A stretch of 5,454 nt of DNA from an uncultured Limosilactobacillus sp. (GCA_944326735.1 CALVFC010000102.1:1-5454), one strand, 5' to 3'; shown: positions 1 through 5,313, counted from the stretch's first letter. Notes: generated by a model from the letters alone, not told the origin. Made by a program: numbers and translations.

Positions 1-497
1 ATCTTTACTCCTGAGTATCCTTGACCAGCAGCCCGGTTTGCCAATCGTTCAAAATCAGCTGGTTTGGTGACGTACCGTGAAAACGGCCCCCAACCATATT
101 CCAGGTGACTGGCGTAAGCCCGCATGTGCTGATTAACCTGACCACCCAGTAATTGGTATACGGGTACATTAAAATGTTTACCCTTCAGGTCCCAGAGGGC
201 AATATCAATCGCACTAACTGCGGAGTAAAAGATTACGCCACCGCCCTTGGCCCAAAAGGTATGCTCGTAAAAATCACGGTTAATCGCATTAATATTCAAG
301 GCATCATGGCCGATGATCCGGTGTGCGAGTTCCTGCAGGACACCGATCGTCCCTTGATAGCCAGTACCATATGCGACTCCTGCTTCACCATAACCAAACT
401 GACCATCATCAATATTGATCCGCACACAAACTGGATGCCACCACTTCGTCAGGCCGGACCAGTTCAGTTTGATAATATCGACACTCGTGATCTTCAT
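1..497 (-). CDS. Mandelate racemase / muconate lactonizing enzyme family protein (enolase superfamily dehydratase), partial, C-terminus missing
   Basis: About 165 codons are readable from ATG at 495-497 down to the window edge, so only the N-terminal capping domain and the first part of the barrel are present. Seen: the start MKITSVDIIKLNW, a capping-domain stretch GYGEAGVAYGTGYQG (about residues 39-53), then FWAKGGG followed by SAVSAIDIALWDLKGK, which is the family signature, and VPVYQLLGG. The visible part ends at GYSGVK, just where the first catalytic lysine strand (KxK or KxD type) starts. Family knowledge: these enzymes abstract the proton alpha to a carboxylate with Mg2+ and mostly dehydrate or racemise sugar acids. 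The pattern resembles the uncharacterised acid-sugar dehydratase group with a 'YAS.LxxGWG' stretch (here YASHLEYGWG) more than mannonate dehydratase RspA. It starts one base after the stop of the upstream solute-binding protein gene, so the two are very probably co-translated. The substrate cannot be named because the catalytic residues lie outside the window. Confidence 0.93.
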   Translation of the reverse strand, partial: MKITSVDIIKLNWSGLTKWWHPVCVRINIDDGQFGYGEAGVAYGTGYQGTIGVLQELAHRIIGHDALNINAINRDFYEHTFWAKGGGVIFYSAVSAIDIALWDLKGKHFNVPVYQLLGGQVNQHMRAYASHLEYGWGPFSRYVTKPADFERLANRAAGQGYSGVK

Positions 498-498
498 C

Positions 499-1356
499 CT
501 AGTCACCCTTTACTGATAGCGGAACCTTGAAGTACTTAATGTGCTTGTTAGTTGGCTTCTTAGAAACATCGTTGTCATAGTACTTCAGCATGATCTTGCT
601 GAGCGTACCGTCCTTTCGCATTGCAGTGAGTTGCTTATTAATTTCTTTCTGGAGTTTAGTATCCTTCTTATTAATCAGGAAACCAATCCCCTTCCCCATA
701 AGGTTGGTCCGGTAATACAAACCCTTTGCCATTGCCACACCTTTTACTGGGGTCTTCTTAACGTTCATTTTGAGTCCATTATAGTCGTTGGGGATGAAGT
801 CAACCTTACCGTTAGCAACGTCGTTAATCAAGCCACTGGCGTTATCATAGTTGACCAGCTTGGCGCCCATATACTGCGCCCACTTCTGGTTCAACGTGCC
901 CGCTTCACCAGCAGACCGTTTACCCTTGATGTCTTTCCAAGTATGAATGCCCGATTGATCACCAGCCCGAACTAGCAATCCACCGTAGGAGTACTTATAT
1001 GGCTTGGAGAATAGGTATTTATTTTTATAAATTGGCGATAAATTGAAGTTACCAGCCGCAATATCAGCCTTTCCAGAGGAGACCGCGGTTAATTCACCAT
1101 CAACATTGAGTTGTTTAAAGACCACTTTCCGGTGAAGCCGTTTCCCGACTTCCTTAGCAATATCAACTTCATATCCAGTTAACTTATTGGTCTTGGGATC
1201 ATGAAATGACGATGCATACATATCTCCTGGGGTTGCCACCACCAGTTTTTTACTTCCTTGAACACCATCCGCGCGGTTATTGCCACAACCGGTCAACCCG
1301 ATTGACAATAGGCCTAGCAGACCAACTCCTAATAATGCTTTCCATCGCAAACGCAA
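499..1356 (-). CDS. ABC transporter substrate-binding lipoprotein, family 3 (polar amino acid type)
   Basis: 285 residues, the usual length for SBP_bac_3 receptors. The N-terminus has a short basic stretch, a hydrophobic core (about 7-22) and a lipobox LTGC at 21-24, so Cys24 should be lipidated and the mature protein anchored outside the cytoplasmic membrane. The bilobed domain starts near residue 38 (VVATPGDMYASSF), with GYEVDIAKEVGKRL at 61-74, FSKPY at 116-120, WKDIKGK at 140-146 and GEAGTLNQ at 150-157. The aspartate that normally holds the ligand amino group is kept (DFIPND, Asp191). The arginine that normally holds the ligand carboxylate, in the TxxR motif five residues before FS, is replaced by Tyr110 (SPIYKNKYLFS). 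The ligand may therefore be atypical. Start: TTG at 1354-1356; no ATG, GTG or TTG lies in frame between it and an upstream stop. No permease or ATPase gene is visible; they may lie past the left edge or elsewhere. It is the first gene of a unit with the enolase-superfamily gene. Confidence 0.93.
   Translation of the reverse strand: MRLRWKALLGVGLLGLLSIGLTGCGNNRADGVQGSKKLVVATPGDMYASSFHDPKTNKLTGYEVDIAKEVGKRLHRKVVFKQLNVDGELTAVSSGKADIAAGNFNLSPIYKNKYLFSKPYKYSYGGLLVRAGDQSGIHTWKDIKGKRSAGEAGTLNQKWAQYMGAKLVNYDNASGLINDVANGKVDFIPNDYNGLKMNVKKTPVKGVAMAKGLYYRTNLMGKGIGFLINKKDTKLQKEINKQLTAMRKDGTLSKIMLKYYDNDVSKKPTNKHIKYFKVPLSVKGD
503..511 (-). promoter_or_regulatory. Ribosome binding site of the enolase-superfamily gene, inside the preceding gene
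   Basis: On the minus strand AAAGGGTGA lies within the last codons of the solute-binding protein gene, about eight bases from the AAAGGG core to the ATG at 495-497. It supports that ATG as the true start. Since the upstream stop codon (499-501) is one base from this ATG, translational coupling is expected. Confidence 0.7.
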
Positions 1357-1364
1357 CTGTATCG

Positions 1365-1374
1365 CTTTCTTTCT
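1365..1374 (-). promoter_or_regulatory. Weak ribosome binding site for the TTG-started solute-binding protein
   Basis: On the minus strand AGAAAGAAAG ends eight bases before the TTG at 1354-1356. It is purine rich but only a weak match to AGGAGG. A weak site plus a TTG start suggests modest translation. The alternative is TTG at codon 3 with longer spacing, which changes only two residues. Confidence 0.45.
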
Positions 1375-1389
1375 ATTGTAATTATTCTT

Positions 1390-1418
1390 ATTCTAGTTCT
1401 CTTGAAAGCGTTTTTAAA
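1390..1418 (-). promoter_or_regulatory. Candidate promoter of the solute-binding protein / dehydratase unit
   Basis: Reading the minus strand, TTTAAA (1413-1418, 4 of 6 with TTGACA) and TAGAAT (1390-1395, 5 of 6 with TATAAT) are separated by 17 bases. Transcription would start near 1383, giving a leader of about 25 bases. The cre-like site at 1403-1416 covers the spacer and the edge of the -35 box, an arrangement expected for repression. The match is moderate in an AT-rich region, so it remains a candidate. Confidence 0.4.
1403..1416 (-). promoter_or_regulatory. cre-like operator (CcpA catabolite-responsive element)
   Basis: The minus-strand sequence TAAAAACGCTTTCA matches the cre consensus TGWAANCGNTNWCA at 13 of 14 positions; only the second base differs. 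The central CG dyad is intact. It lies 47-60 bases upstream of the TTG start of the solute-binding protein and overlaps the candidate promoter, which would fit repression by CcpA with HPr-Ser-P when a preferred sugar is present. A local LacI-family regulator with a similar operator is an alternative. Confidence 0.6.
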
Positions 1419-1532
1419 TGAATTAGTGGTCATTTATTGAAATAGTGTTAATTATTAAGCCTGGAAATAAGCATCATCAGAAATGTTTTTCATTTTTTAT
1501 CTGTCGAAATAGTATTCCTTGCCCACAAAGAC

Positions 1533-1541
1533 TGATACAAT
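1533..1541 (+). promoter_or_regulatory. Extended -10 promoter for the CNNM/CBS protein
   Basis: TGATACAAT is a TGn extended -10 element with TACAAT at 1536-1541 (5 of 6 with TATAAT). No good -35 box is visible 16-18 bases upstream, which is common for extended -10 promoters. Transcription would start near 1548, leaving a leader of about 36 bases before the ATG at 1584. Confidence 0.5.
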
Positions 1542-1567
1542 GGTAATTGATAAATATTTTAAAGGCT

Positions 1568-1574
1568 TAGGTGA
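1568..1574 (+). promoter_or_regulatory. Ribosome binding site of the CNNM/CBS gene
   Basis: TAGGTGA matches the 3' half of the extended Shine-Dalgarno AGGAGGTGA and ends nine bases before the ATG at 1584, supporting that start. Confidence 0.6.
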
Positions 1575-1583
1575 CTATATAAT

Positions 1584-2942
1584 ATGAATAGTTTGATCAG
1601 TTCTAATTGGTTTCAACTAATTATTATTATCCTTATTCTGTTGTTAGCTGCTCTGTTTACCCTGCTTGAATACTCTGTCGTTAAAGTACGGCCAAGTGAA
1701 TTAAAGGAACTCAAGCAGACCCGCAAAGTTAAGCGGGCAGAGCACATGGTTGGTAATTTGAATGAATACCTGTCTACAGCACAGGTTGGGGTTACCATGA
1801 CTTCCCTGATCTTAGGGTGGATTGGTGACCAGTACATTACCAACTTATTAATGAAGATTTCAGTAGTTCCGGCAAATGTTCGTGAAATCATTTCACCAAT
1901 TCTTGGTGTGCTGATCTTCACCTTCTTCCACGCTGTCTTTACTGACTTGGTACCAAAGAACATGGCAATTGACCGCCCAGTGCCAATTCTCTTATCGATT
2001 GTCCACCCAATCCAGTTCTTCCATACCATCTTCTACCCATTCGTGTGGTTATTTGCGGTAACCGCCGCCTGGATTACCAAGCTCTTGGGTTACAATGTTC
2101 AACCAGAAGAAGATACGTATTCACAGAACGAAATTATGACCTTGTCACGGCAGTCAGAAAAGGCCGGTGAAATGGATAAGGCAGATGTGCTGTTCATGCA
2201 GCGGGCCTTCGAAATGAATGACAAGGTTGCCGAAGATATTATGGTCGACCGGACACAATTAACGGTGATTGACATTCAAGCAACGATTGCCGATGCTGCC
2301 CAACTATACTTCGAAAAGAAGTTCACCCGGTTCCCAGTTGTTGCAAATAACGATAAGGACCACATCCTAGGTTACATCTTTGCCTATGACATCATGCGGC
2401 AAAACCAGATTAATCCTAAGGCTTCTATTCGGACAATTATGCGGAAGATCCCAATCGTTTACGAGAACGAACAGCTTACCAATGTGCTGAAGCAAATGAT
2501 GACTAAGCAAGTTCCAATCGTCGTTGTTCAGGATGAATACGGTGGTACTTCTGGTATCATTACCGATAAAGATATCTACGAAGAGTTGTTCGGTACCGTT
2601 GGCGAAGAAATTGATCACGCTACTTCTGACATGATCGAAAAGCAAGATTCTGATAGCAAAGGTAACCCCACTTATGAAGTTTCCGGTAAGATGCCGCTTG
2701 ATGATTTTGAACGGTACTTCAATACGAAGATTGACCAGTTTGAAAACTCTGAAGTAACCACCTTGACTGGTTTCTTCCTTGAACGGCAATACGATCTCAA
2801 GGTTGGTAAACCAATTCGGGTCGATAACTTCTCCTTCATTCCGTTAGACCTGCAAAATGCTTACGTAAATAAGTTCCGCGTTATTTACATCAAGCCAAAG
2901 AAACCGGCTAAGGATACGAATAAAAAAGATGATAATAAGTAA
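1584..2942 (+). CDS. CNNM transmembrane / CBS pair / CorC_HlyC domain protein (hemolysin C / Mg2+ efflux family)
   Basis: 452 residues, full length for the family. Order seen: CNNM (DUF21) membrane domain about 1-200, with hydrophobic segments near 9-33, 65-82, 102-124 and 132-168; linker helix 183-215; CBS pair about 217-276 and 283-340; CorC_HlyC transporter-associated domain about 362-438; and a charged lysine-rich tail. The second CBS carries the hallmark VVQDEYGGTSGIITDKD (314-330). The GWIGD stretch at 78-82 places it with the MpfA (YhdP/YqhB)-like subgroup. Family role: cytoplasmic-membrane export of Mg2+ or related cations, with the CBS pair sensing adenine nucleotides; the 'hemolysin' label is historical. 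Odd points: the membrane motif usually written GELxPK reads TDLVPK (120-125), and the first helix lacks the small-residue motif common in relatives. It has its own promoter and a terminator right after the stop, so it is probably monocistronic. The exact ion is not provable from sequence. Confidence 0.93.
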   Translation: MNSLISSNWFQLIIIILILLLAALFTLLEYSVVKVRPSELKELKQTRKVKRAEHMVGNLNEYLSTAQVGVTMTSLILGWIGDQYITNLLMKISVVPANVREIISPILGVLIFTFFHAVFTDLVPKNMAIDRPVPILLSIVHPIQFFHTIFYPFVWLFAVTAAWITKLLGYNVQPEEDTYSQNEIMTLSRQSEKAGEMDKADVLFMQRAFEMNDKVAEDIMVDRTQLTVIDIQATIADAAQLYFEKKFTRFPVVANNDKDHILGYIFAYDIMRQNQINPKASIRTIMRKIPIVYENEQLTNVLKQMMTKQVPIVVVQDEYGGTSGIITDKDIYEELFGTVGEEIDHATSDMIEKQDSDSKGNPTYEVSGKMPLDDFERYFNTKIDQFENSEVTTLTGFFLERQYDLKVGKPIRVDNFSFIPLDLQNAYVNKFRVIYIKPKKPAKDTNKKDDNK

Positions 2943-2953
2943 CGAGGACAAAT

Positions 2954-2989
2954 AAAGGACCTCACGGGAATTACTCGTGAGGTCCTTTT
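2954..2989. terminator. Rho-independent terminator shared by convergent genes
   Basis: A perfect 13-base-pair stem, AAAGGACCTCACG (2954-2966) with CGTGAGGTCCTTT (2976-2988), encloses a nine-base loop and is followed on the plus strand by a short T run. It starts 12 bases after the stop of the CNNM/CBS gene and ends just before the stop of lplA (2992-2994). On the minus strand the stem is followed by TTTATTTG, so it should work in both directions, best on the plus strand. Confidence 0.93.
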
Positions 2990-2991
2990 AG

Positions 2992-4032
2992 TTACTGATC
3001 AACTGTGAGCATTTTATCAATTAGCGGCTGTGGATCAATATCAGCAAAATTATTGCGTAGATCCATATCGTCAAAAGCCTGCGTTAACACGGATTTATTT
3101 AATGGACAACCAATCAAATGCTGTTCCAAAGGTTTCAAATCATTAATCGCCATTAAGAAGTCACCGTACAACTTGGCGGCAGTGATCCTGTGCTGGTGAA
3201 CATCAAAGCTAATGGCTACGGTTCCAATCCCCTTGTAGTAGTGGTCAAAGTAGTATTGGTGAACATTACCACCCATGATCCACTGCTTAGATCCATACTT
3301 GTCCCGGGCAATGGCTTCTAGACGTTGCCATTCAGCTGTCGTAAGTTCTTCTCGGCGGTAGTGTTCTTGGCCGCCATGTTCAGCAATGGCATTATGCAGA
3401 ATCCGGCTTTGCAGTTCAGGAAGGGTCAGGTTGGCATAATTCCCCTTAAGGTACGGGCGTAAGTTGGTAATGCGACTATGAACGGATTTCACCCCATTAT
3501 CCTTGAGCTTAGTAATGTTCGGGGTGATCGCCTTACTAGCCTTGTTCAGATCGACATCCACCATCAGTGTTCCGCCATAGGTTACCCGATCACCGCTCTT
3601 TGAAAAAGCCATCCCCGAGAACTTATGACCATCCACCGTCAAATCATTCCGCCCCGTTTGTTGAACATCGACGTCCATGTCTCGCAACGTTTTAATAATT
3701 GGTGCCGCATAGGAATCAAAGTGCGGGTTGCGCACCTGGTTAGACGTGTCAATGTAAACATAGGTGAGGTCGCCCTGGTCAACGTAAACGGCTCCGCCAC
3801 CAGGTTGACGCCGAACCAACTGAATACCTTCTTGTCTGAGATATGGAAGGTTAACTTCCTGGTAAACATTCTGATAACGGCCGACGTTAACAACTGGCGT
3901 TTGTGGAGAATAAAAGTAAAGTAAAACGTCATCACTTAGCCGTTTACAAGTATCCAAAAAGTCTGGCAACGCCAGAATCACGAAGAAATTCTTCATGTAG
4001 CGTTGGCCATTGCTTAAGTCCAAATAAATCAT
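2992..4032 (-). CDS. lplA: Lipoate-protein ligase A
   Basis: 346 residues, the size of two-domain bacterial LplA (E. coli about 338). It activates free lipoate with ATP to lipoyl-AMP and transfers it to a lysine on E2 subunits of 2-oxoacid dehydrogenases or on GcvH, in the cytoplasm. Seen: RRQPGGGAVYVDQGDLTY (74-91), the lipoate/AMP pocket; GRNDLTVDGHKFSG (127-140), with Lys137 as the expected catalytic lysine; GGTLMVDVDL (153-162); and VKSVHSRITNL (181-191), the adenylate-binding loop. The small C-terminal domain covers about 230-346 (ITAAKLYGDFL, LIGCPLN). This makes it LplA rather than a LipB octanoyltransferase. Odd: the normally near-invariant NLAxEE stretch at the N-terminus is replaced by NFFVILALPDFL (15-26). 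The start at 4030-4032 has AAGAGG about eleven bases upstream, inside the preceding gene. It is six bases downstream of the 92-residue gene and ends at the shared terminator. Confidence 0.95.
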   Translation of the reverse strand: MIYLDLSNGQRYMKNFFVILALPDFLDTCKRLSDDVLLYFYSPQTPVVNVGRYQNVYQEVNLPYLRQEGIQLVRRQPGGGAVYVDQGDLTYVYIDTSNQVRNPHFDSYAAPIIKTLRDMDVDVQQTGRNDLTVDGHKFSGMAFSKSGDRVTYGGTLMVDVDLNKASKAITPNITKLKDNGVKSVHSRITNLRPYLKGNYANLTLPELQSRILHNAIAEHGGQEHYRREELTTAEWQRLEAIARDKYGSKQWIMGGNVHQYYFDHYYKGIGTVAISFDVHQHRITAAKLYGDFLMAINDLKPLEQHLIGCPLNKSVLTQAFDDMDLRNNFADIDPQPLIDKMLTVDQ

Positions 4033-4038
4033 TGATTG

Positions 4039-4317
4039 TTATGCCTCTTCATTGTTAAAAGCGAGGGCTAATAATTTGGCCTGGGCGCTTTCCAGTTGGT
4101 CGGCCGACAAATTCAGATACTCTTTAACAACCCGGTCATCGGCATGAATGGTGTCCACGAGGAAATCATGAATACTGGTGATGCTGACGCCCGCATGACG
4201 CAGGTGTTGAACAGTCATTGTTACTGCTAACCGTTCCACTTGGGCAGCAGATAGTGAGGCAGGTGCCACTTCCACAACGCCTTGATAATAACCAGCCATA
4301 AATGTTTGATTCATCAT
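4039..4317 (-). CDS. Small protein of unknown function, coupled to lplA
   Basis: 92 residues; I do not recognise a family. It has no signal peptide or membrane segment and looks soluble and mostly helical. Hydrophobic residues recur at helical spacing in SLSAAQVERLAVTMTVQHL (21-39), SITSIHDFLVDTI (45-57) and LSADQLESAQAKLLALAF (70-87). Composition is mildly acidic with no cysteines. The start is a tandem ATG ATG; the first (4315-4317) is seven bases from AGAGG in AAGAGGGGGA (4321-4330), so I take that one. The strong ribosome binding site, the promoter-like TATAAT upstream and the six-base gap to lplA support a real gene that is the first of a two-gene operon. Its position suggests a role tied to lipoate use or to regulation of it, but nothing in the sequence proves this. 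Confidence 0.8.
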   Translation of the reverse strand: MMNQTFMAGYYQGVVEVAPASLSAAQVERLAVTMTVQHLRHAGVSITSIHDFLVDTIHADDRVVKEYLNLSADQLESAQAKLLALAFNNEEA

Positions 4318-4348
4318 AAGTCCCCCTCTTAGATTGATTTCTATCTTT

Positions 4349-4354
4349 ATTATA
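4349..4354 (-). promoter_or_regulatory. -10 box of the promoter for the small protein-lplA operon
   Basis: On the minus strand a perfect TATAAT lies at 4349-4354. Transcription would start near 4342, about 25 bases before the ATG at 4317. No convincing -35 box is present: the hexamer 17 bases upstream (4372-4377) reads TGCCGG. The promoter is therefore likely but perhaps weak or activator dependent. Confidence 0.5.
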
Positions 4355-4409
4355 GGACGAAAAGACCAGTCCCGGCAGCAAAAAGTTCTGAACCAATTAA
4401 CTGCAAGTG

Positions 4410-4432
4410 TTCATAAAGTACTAAAGTATGAA
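4410..4432. repeat. Inverted repeat between divergent operons (operator candidate)
   Basis: TTCATA (4410-4415) and TATGAA (4427-4432) are exact inverted copies separated by 11 bases, and the centre TACTA is partly symmetric as well. It sits between the two divergent transcription units, upstream of the candidate amaP promoter. The spacing between half-site centres, about 17 bases, would suit a dimeric repressor or activator. It could also be chance in AT-rich DNA. Confidence 0.4.
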
Positions 4433-4438
4433 TAATCT

Positions 4439-4467
4439 GTGACTAGCACCATAAGGAACCATAACAT
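4439..4467 (+). promoter_or_regulatory. Candidate promoter of the amaP-DUF2273-asp23 operon
   Basis: GTGACT (4439-4444, 4 of 6 with TTGACA) and TAACAT (4462-4467, 4 of 6 with TATAAT) are 17 bases apart. Transcription from about 4474 would give a leader of about 87 bases that includes the inverted repeats at 4478-4502 and 4538-4556. Both boxes are imperfect, so other starts in this AT-rich region are possible. Confidence 0.3.
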
Positions 4468-4477
4468 CGGTAATAGA

Positions 4478-4502
4478 ATGGGTCCATTTATAGCGGACCT
4501 AT
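4478..4502 (+). repeat. Hairpin-forming inverted repeat in the amaP leader region
   Basis: ATGGGTCC (4478-4485) pairs with GGACCTAT (4495-4502) around a nine-base loop: seven Watson-Crick pairs and one G-U. No T run follows, so it does not look like a terminator. It may be an mRNA structure of the leader or a protein-binding dyad. Confidence 0.45.
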
Positions 4503-4518
4503 GTTAAAGTTTAAACAT
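4501..4518. repeat. Near-palindrome upstream of amaP
   Basis: ATGTTAAAGTTTAAACAT is an 18-base imperfect palindrome with arms ATGTT and AACAT, and it contains the perfect 8-base palindrome GTTTAAAC (4509-4516). It overlaps the end of the preceding hairpin by two bases. It is a possible regulator site; function is unproven. Confidence 0.35.
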
Positions 4519-4537
4519 CGTAAGATACTACCAGGCA

Positions 4538-4556
4538 CATCACGAAAGGAGTGATG
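4538..4556 (+). promoter_or_regulatory. amaP ribosome binding site presented in a hairpin loop
   Basis: CATCAC (4538-4543) and GTGATG (4551-4556) form a perfect six-pair stem with the seven-base loop GAAAGGA. The Shine-Dalgarno core AAAGGAG (4545-4551) therefore lies in and next to the loop, nine bases before the ATG at 4561. The ribosome binding site supports that start. The hairpin may tune translation, for instance with temperature or a binding protein. Confidence 0.55.
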
Positions 4557-4560
4557 CGAC

Positions 4561-5106
4561 ATGGCAGCATGGAAGAAATGGTTTGTGACCATTGGCATGT
4601 TGTTACAAGGATTAATTGGTGGAGCGATCATTATGCTCTGGGCGTTTAGAAGCGAAACCTGGGCGCAGCAAATCGATAATTGGCTGTACTCAGAATACGG
4701 GCAATATACCATTTTGGCCTTGTCCGGCTACCTGATCTTCACTGCCCTACTGACCCTTGGCATCGCCATTTTCCGACCAACAACCAGTCGGCAATTAACC
4801 ATTGCCAAGGATGGCGCCAGTCATTTACGGATTGACCGCGCCGCTGTTGAAAATAGTGTTCGGCATTCAATTGCTCATCACGAGATTTACAATCCCCAGA
4901 CGAAAGTTAAGTTACTTAAGAATCGTCAAATGGCCGATGTTCAGGTTGAGGGGATGATGTCCTCCAGAACTAACTTGAACTTGTTGCAATCTGACATTCA
5001 ATCAGAAATTGCTAACAACTTGGAAAACAACTACGCGATTGGTTTGCGTAAACTGAAGGTTAACCTGAAGCCTTACAATCACCATGATACCGTCGCCGTT
5101 GTCTAA
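4561..5106 (+). CDS. amaP: Alkaline shock response membrane anchor protein AmaP
   Basis: 181 residues, close to the usual AmaP length. Two membrane segments are visible (about 7-29, rich in Gly/Ile/Leu, and 50-71), joined by a loop of about 20 residues. A soluble C-terminal part then faces the cytoplasm, as expected for this hairpin topology. Residues about 88-170 look like a divergent Asp23-like domain: helix DRAAVENSVRHSIA, strands TKVKLLK and DVQVEG, helix LLQSDIQSEIANNL and final strand LRKLKVNLK. Family knowledge: in Staphylococcus aureus AmaP anchors Asp23 at the cytoplasmic membrane, and loss of Asp23 triggers a cell-wall stress response. The next genes, a DUF2273 protein and Asp23, are the standard partners, which makes the call firm. 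The stop codon overlaps the ribosome binding site of the next gene. Confidence 0.92.
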   Translation: MAAWKKWFVTIGMLLQGLIGGAIIMLWAFRSETWAQQIDNWLYSEYGQYTILALSGYLIFTALLTLGIAIFRPTTSRQLTIAKDGASHLRIDRAAVENSVRHSIAHHEIYNPQTKVKLLKNRQMADVQVEGMMSSRTNLNLLQSDIQSEIANNLENNYAIGLRKLKVNLKPYNHHDTVAVV

Positions 5107-5121
5107 AGGAGGCTGTTACTC

Positions 5122-5313
5122 ATGAAGTTAACACTCATTGGCGCAATCACTGGACTCGTTATCAGTATCTCCTGGTTAATCTGGGGATTCTGGTCCATGA
5201 TCGGCATTCTACTCGCAACACTGATTTTTTCCACCATCGGTTTCATCTTAGACACACTGGGCTTCTCCATTAGGAAATGGACTAGCCGACTTACTGCACG
5301 ACTCAGTCAATAA
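5122..5313 (+). CDS. DUF2273 small integral membrane protein
   Basis: 63 residues, almost all membrane: two hydrophobic stretches (about 3-22 and 24-46), broken by a tryptophan-rich turn (WLIWGFW), then a short basic tail (RKWTSRLTAR) that should lie in the cytoplasm by the positive-inside rule. Its size, two-helix layout and place between amaP and asp23 match DUF2273 proteins of the Asp23 cluster. Their role is not established; a structural part of the AmaP-Asp23 membrane assembly is the usual guess. The ribosome binding site AAAGGAGG (5105-5112) overlaps the amaP stop and is nine bases from the ATG, so the two genes are one operon. Confidence 0.9.
   Translation: MKLTLIGAITGLVISISWLIWGFWSMIGILLATLIFSTIGFILDTLGFSIRKWTSRLTARLSQ

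Noticed and set aside
153..530. Plus-strand open frame across the dehydratase gene
   Set aside because: It is antisense to a clearly recognisable enolase-superfamily protein, has no ribosome binding site of note and no family resemblance.
541..975. Plus-strand open frame inside the solute-binding protein gene
   Set aside because: It mirrors a well-supported lipoprotein gene on the other strand and has no recognisable domain.
1439..1512. Direct repeat GAAATAGT at 1439-1446 and 1505-1512
   Set aside because: Eight bases in AT-rich intergenic DNA, no further copies and no link to a promoter element; probably chance.
1578..1583. Perfect TATAAT directly before the ATG of the CNNM/CBS gene
   Set aside because: It would start transcription inside the coding region and there is no -35 box at the right distance; the extended -10 at 1533-1541 fits better.
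3639..3935. Second minus-strand frame inside lplA, as a sign of a frameshift
   Set aside because: The lplA frame is continuous with all core motifs; this is a chance frame.
4138..4230. Possible helix-turn-helix in the 92-residue protein (around HLRHAGVSITSIHDFL)
   Set aside because: The pattern only loosely recalls MerR-type helices, without the flanking residues; too weak to call a DNA-binding protein.
4166..4396. Alternative minus-strand frame overlapping the 92-residue gene
   Set aside because: It starts upstream of the TATAAT box and lacks a good ribosome binding site; the 92-residue frame has AAGAGGGGGA at proper distance and a tight link to lplA.
4478..4510. Hairpin at 4478-4502 as a transcription terminator or attenuator
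   Set aside because: It has no following T run, and there is no upstream plus-strand gene that it would terminate.
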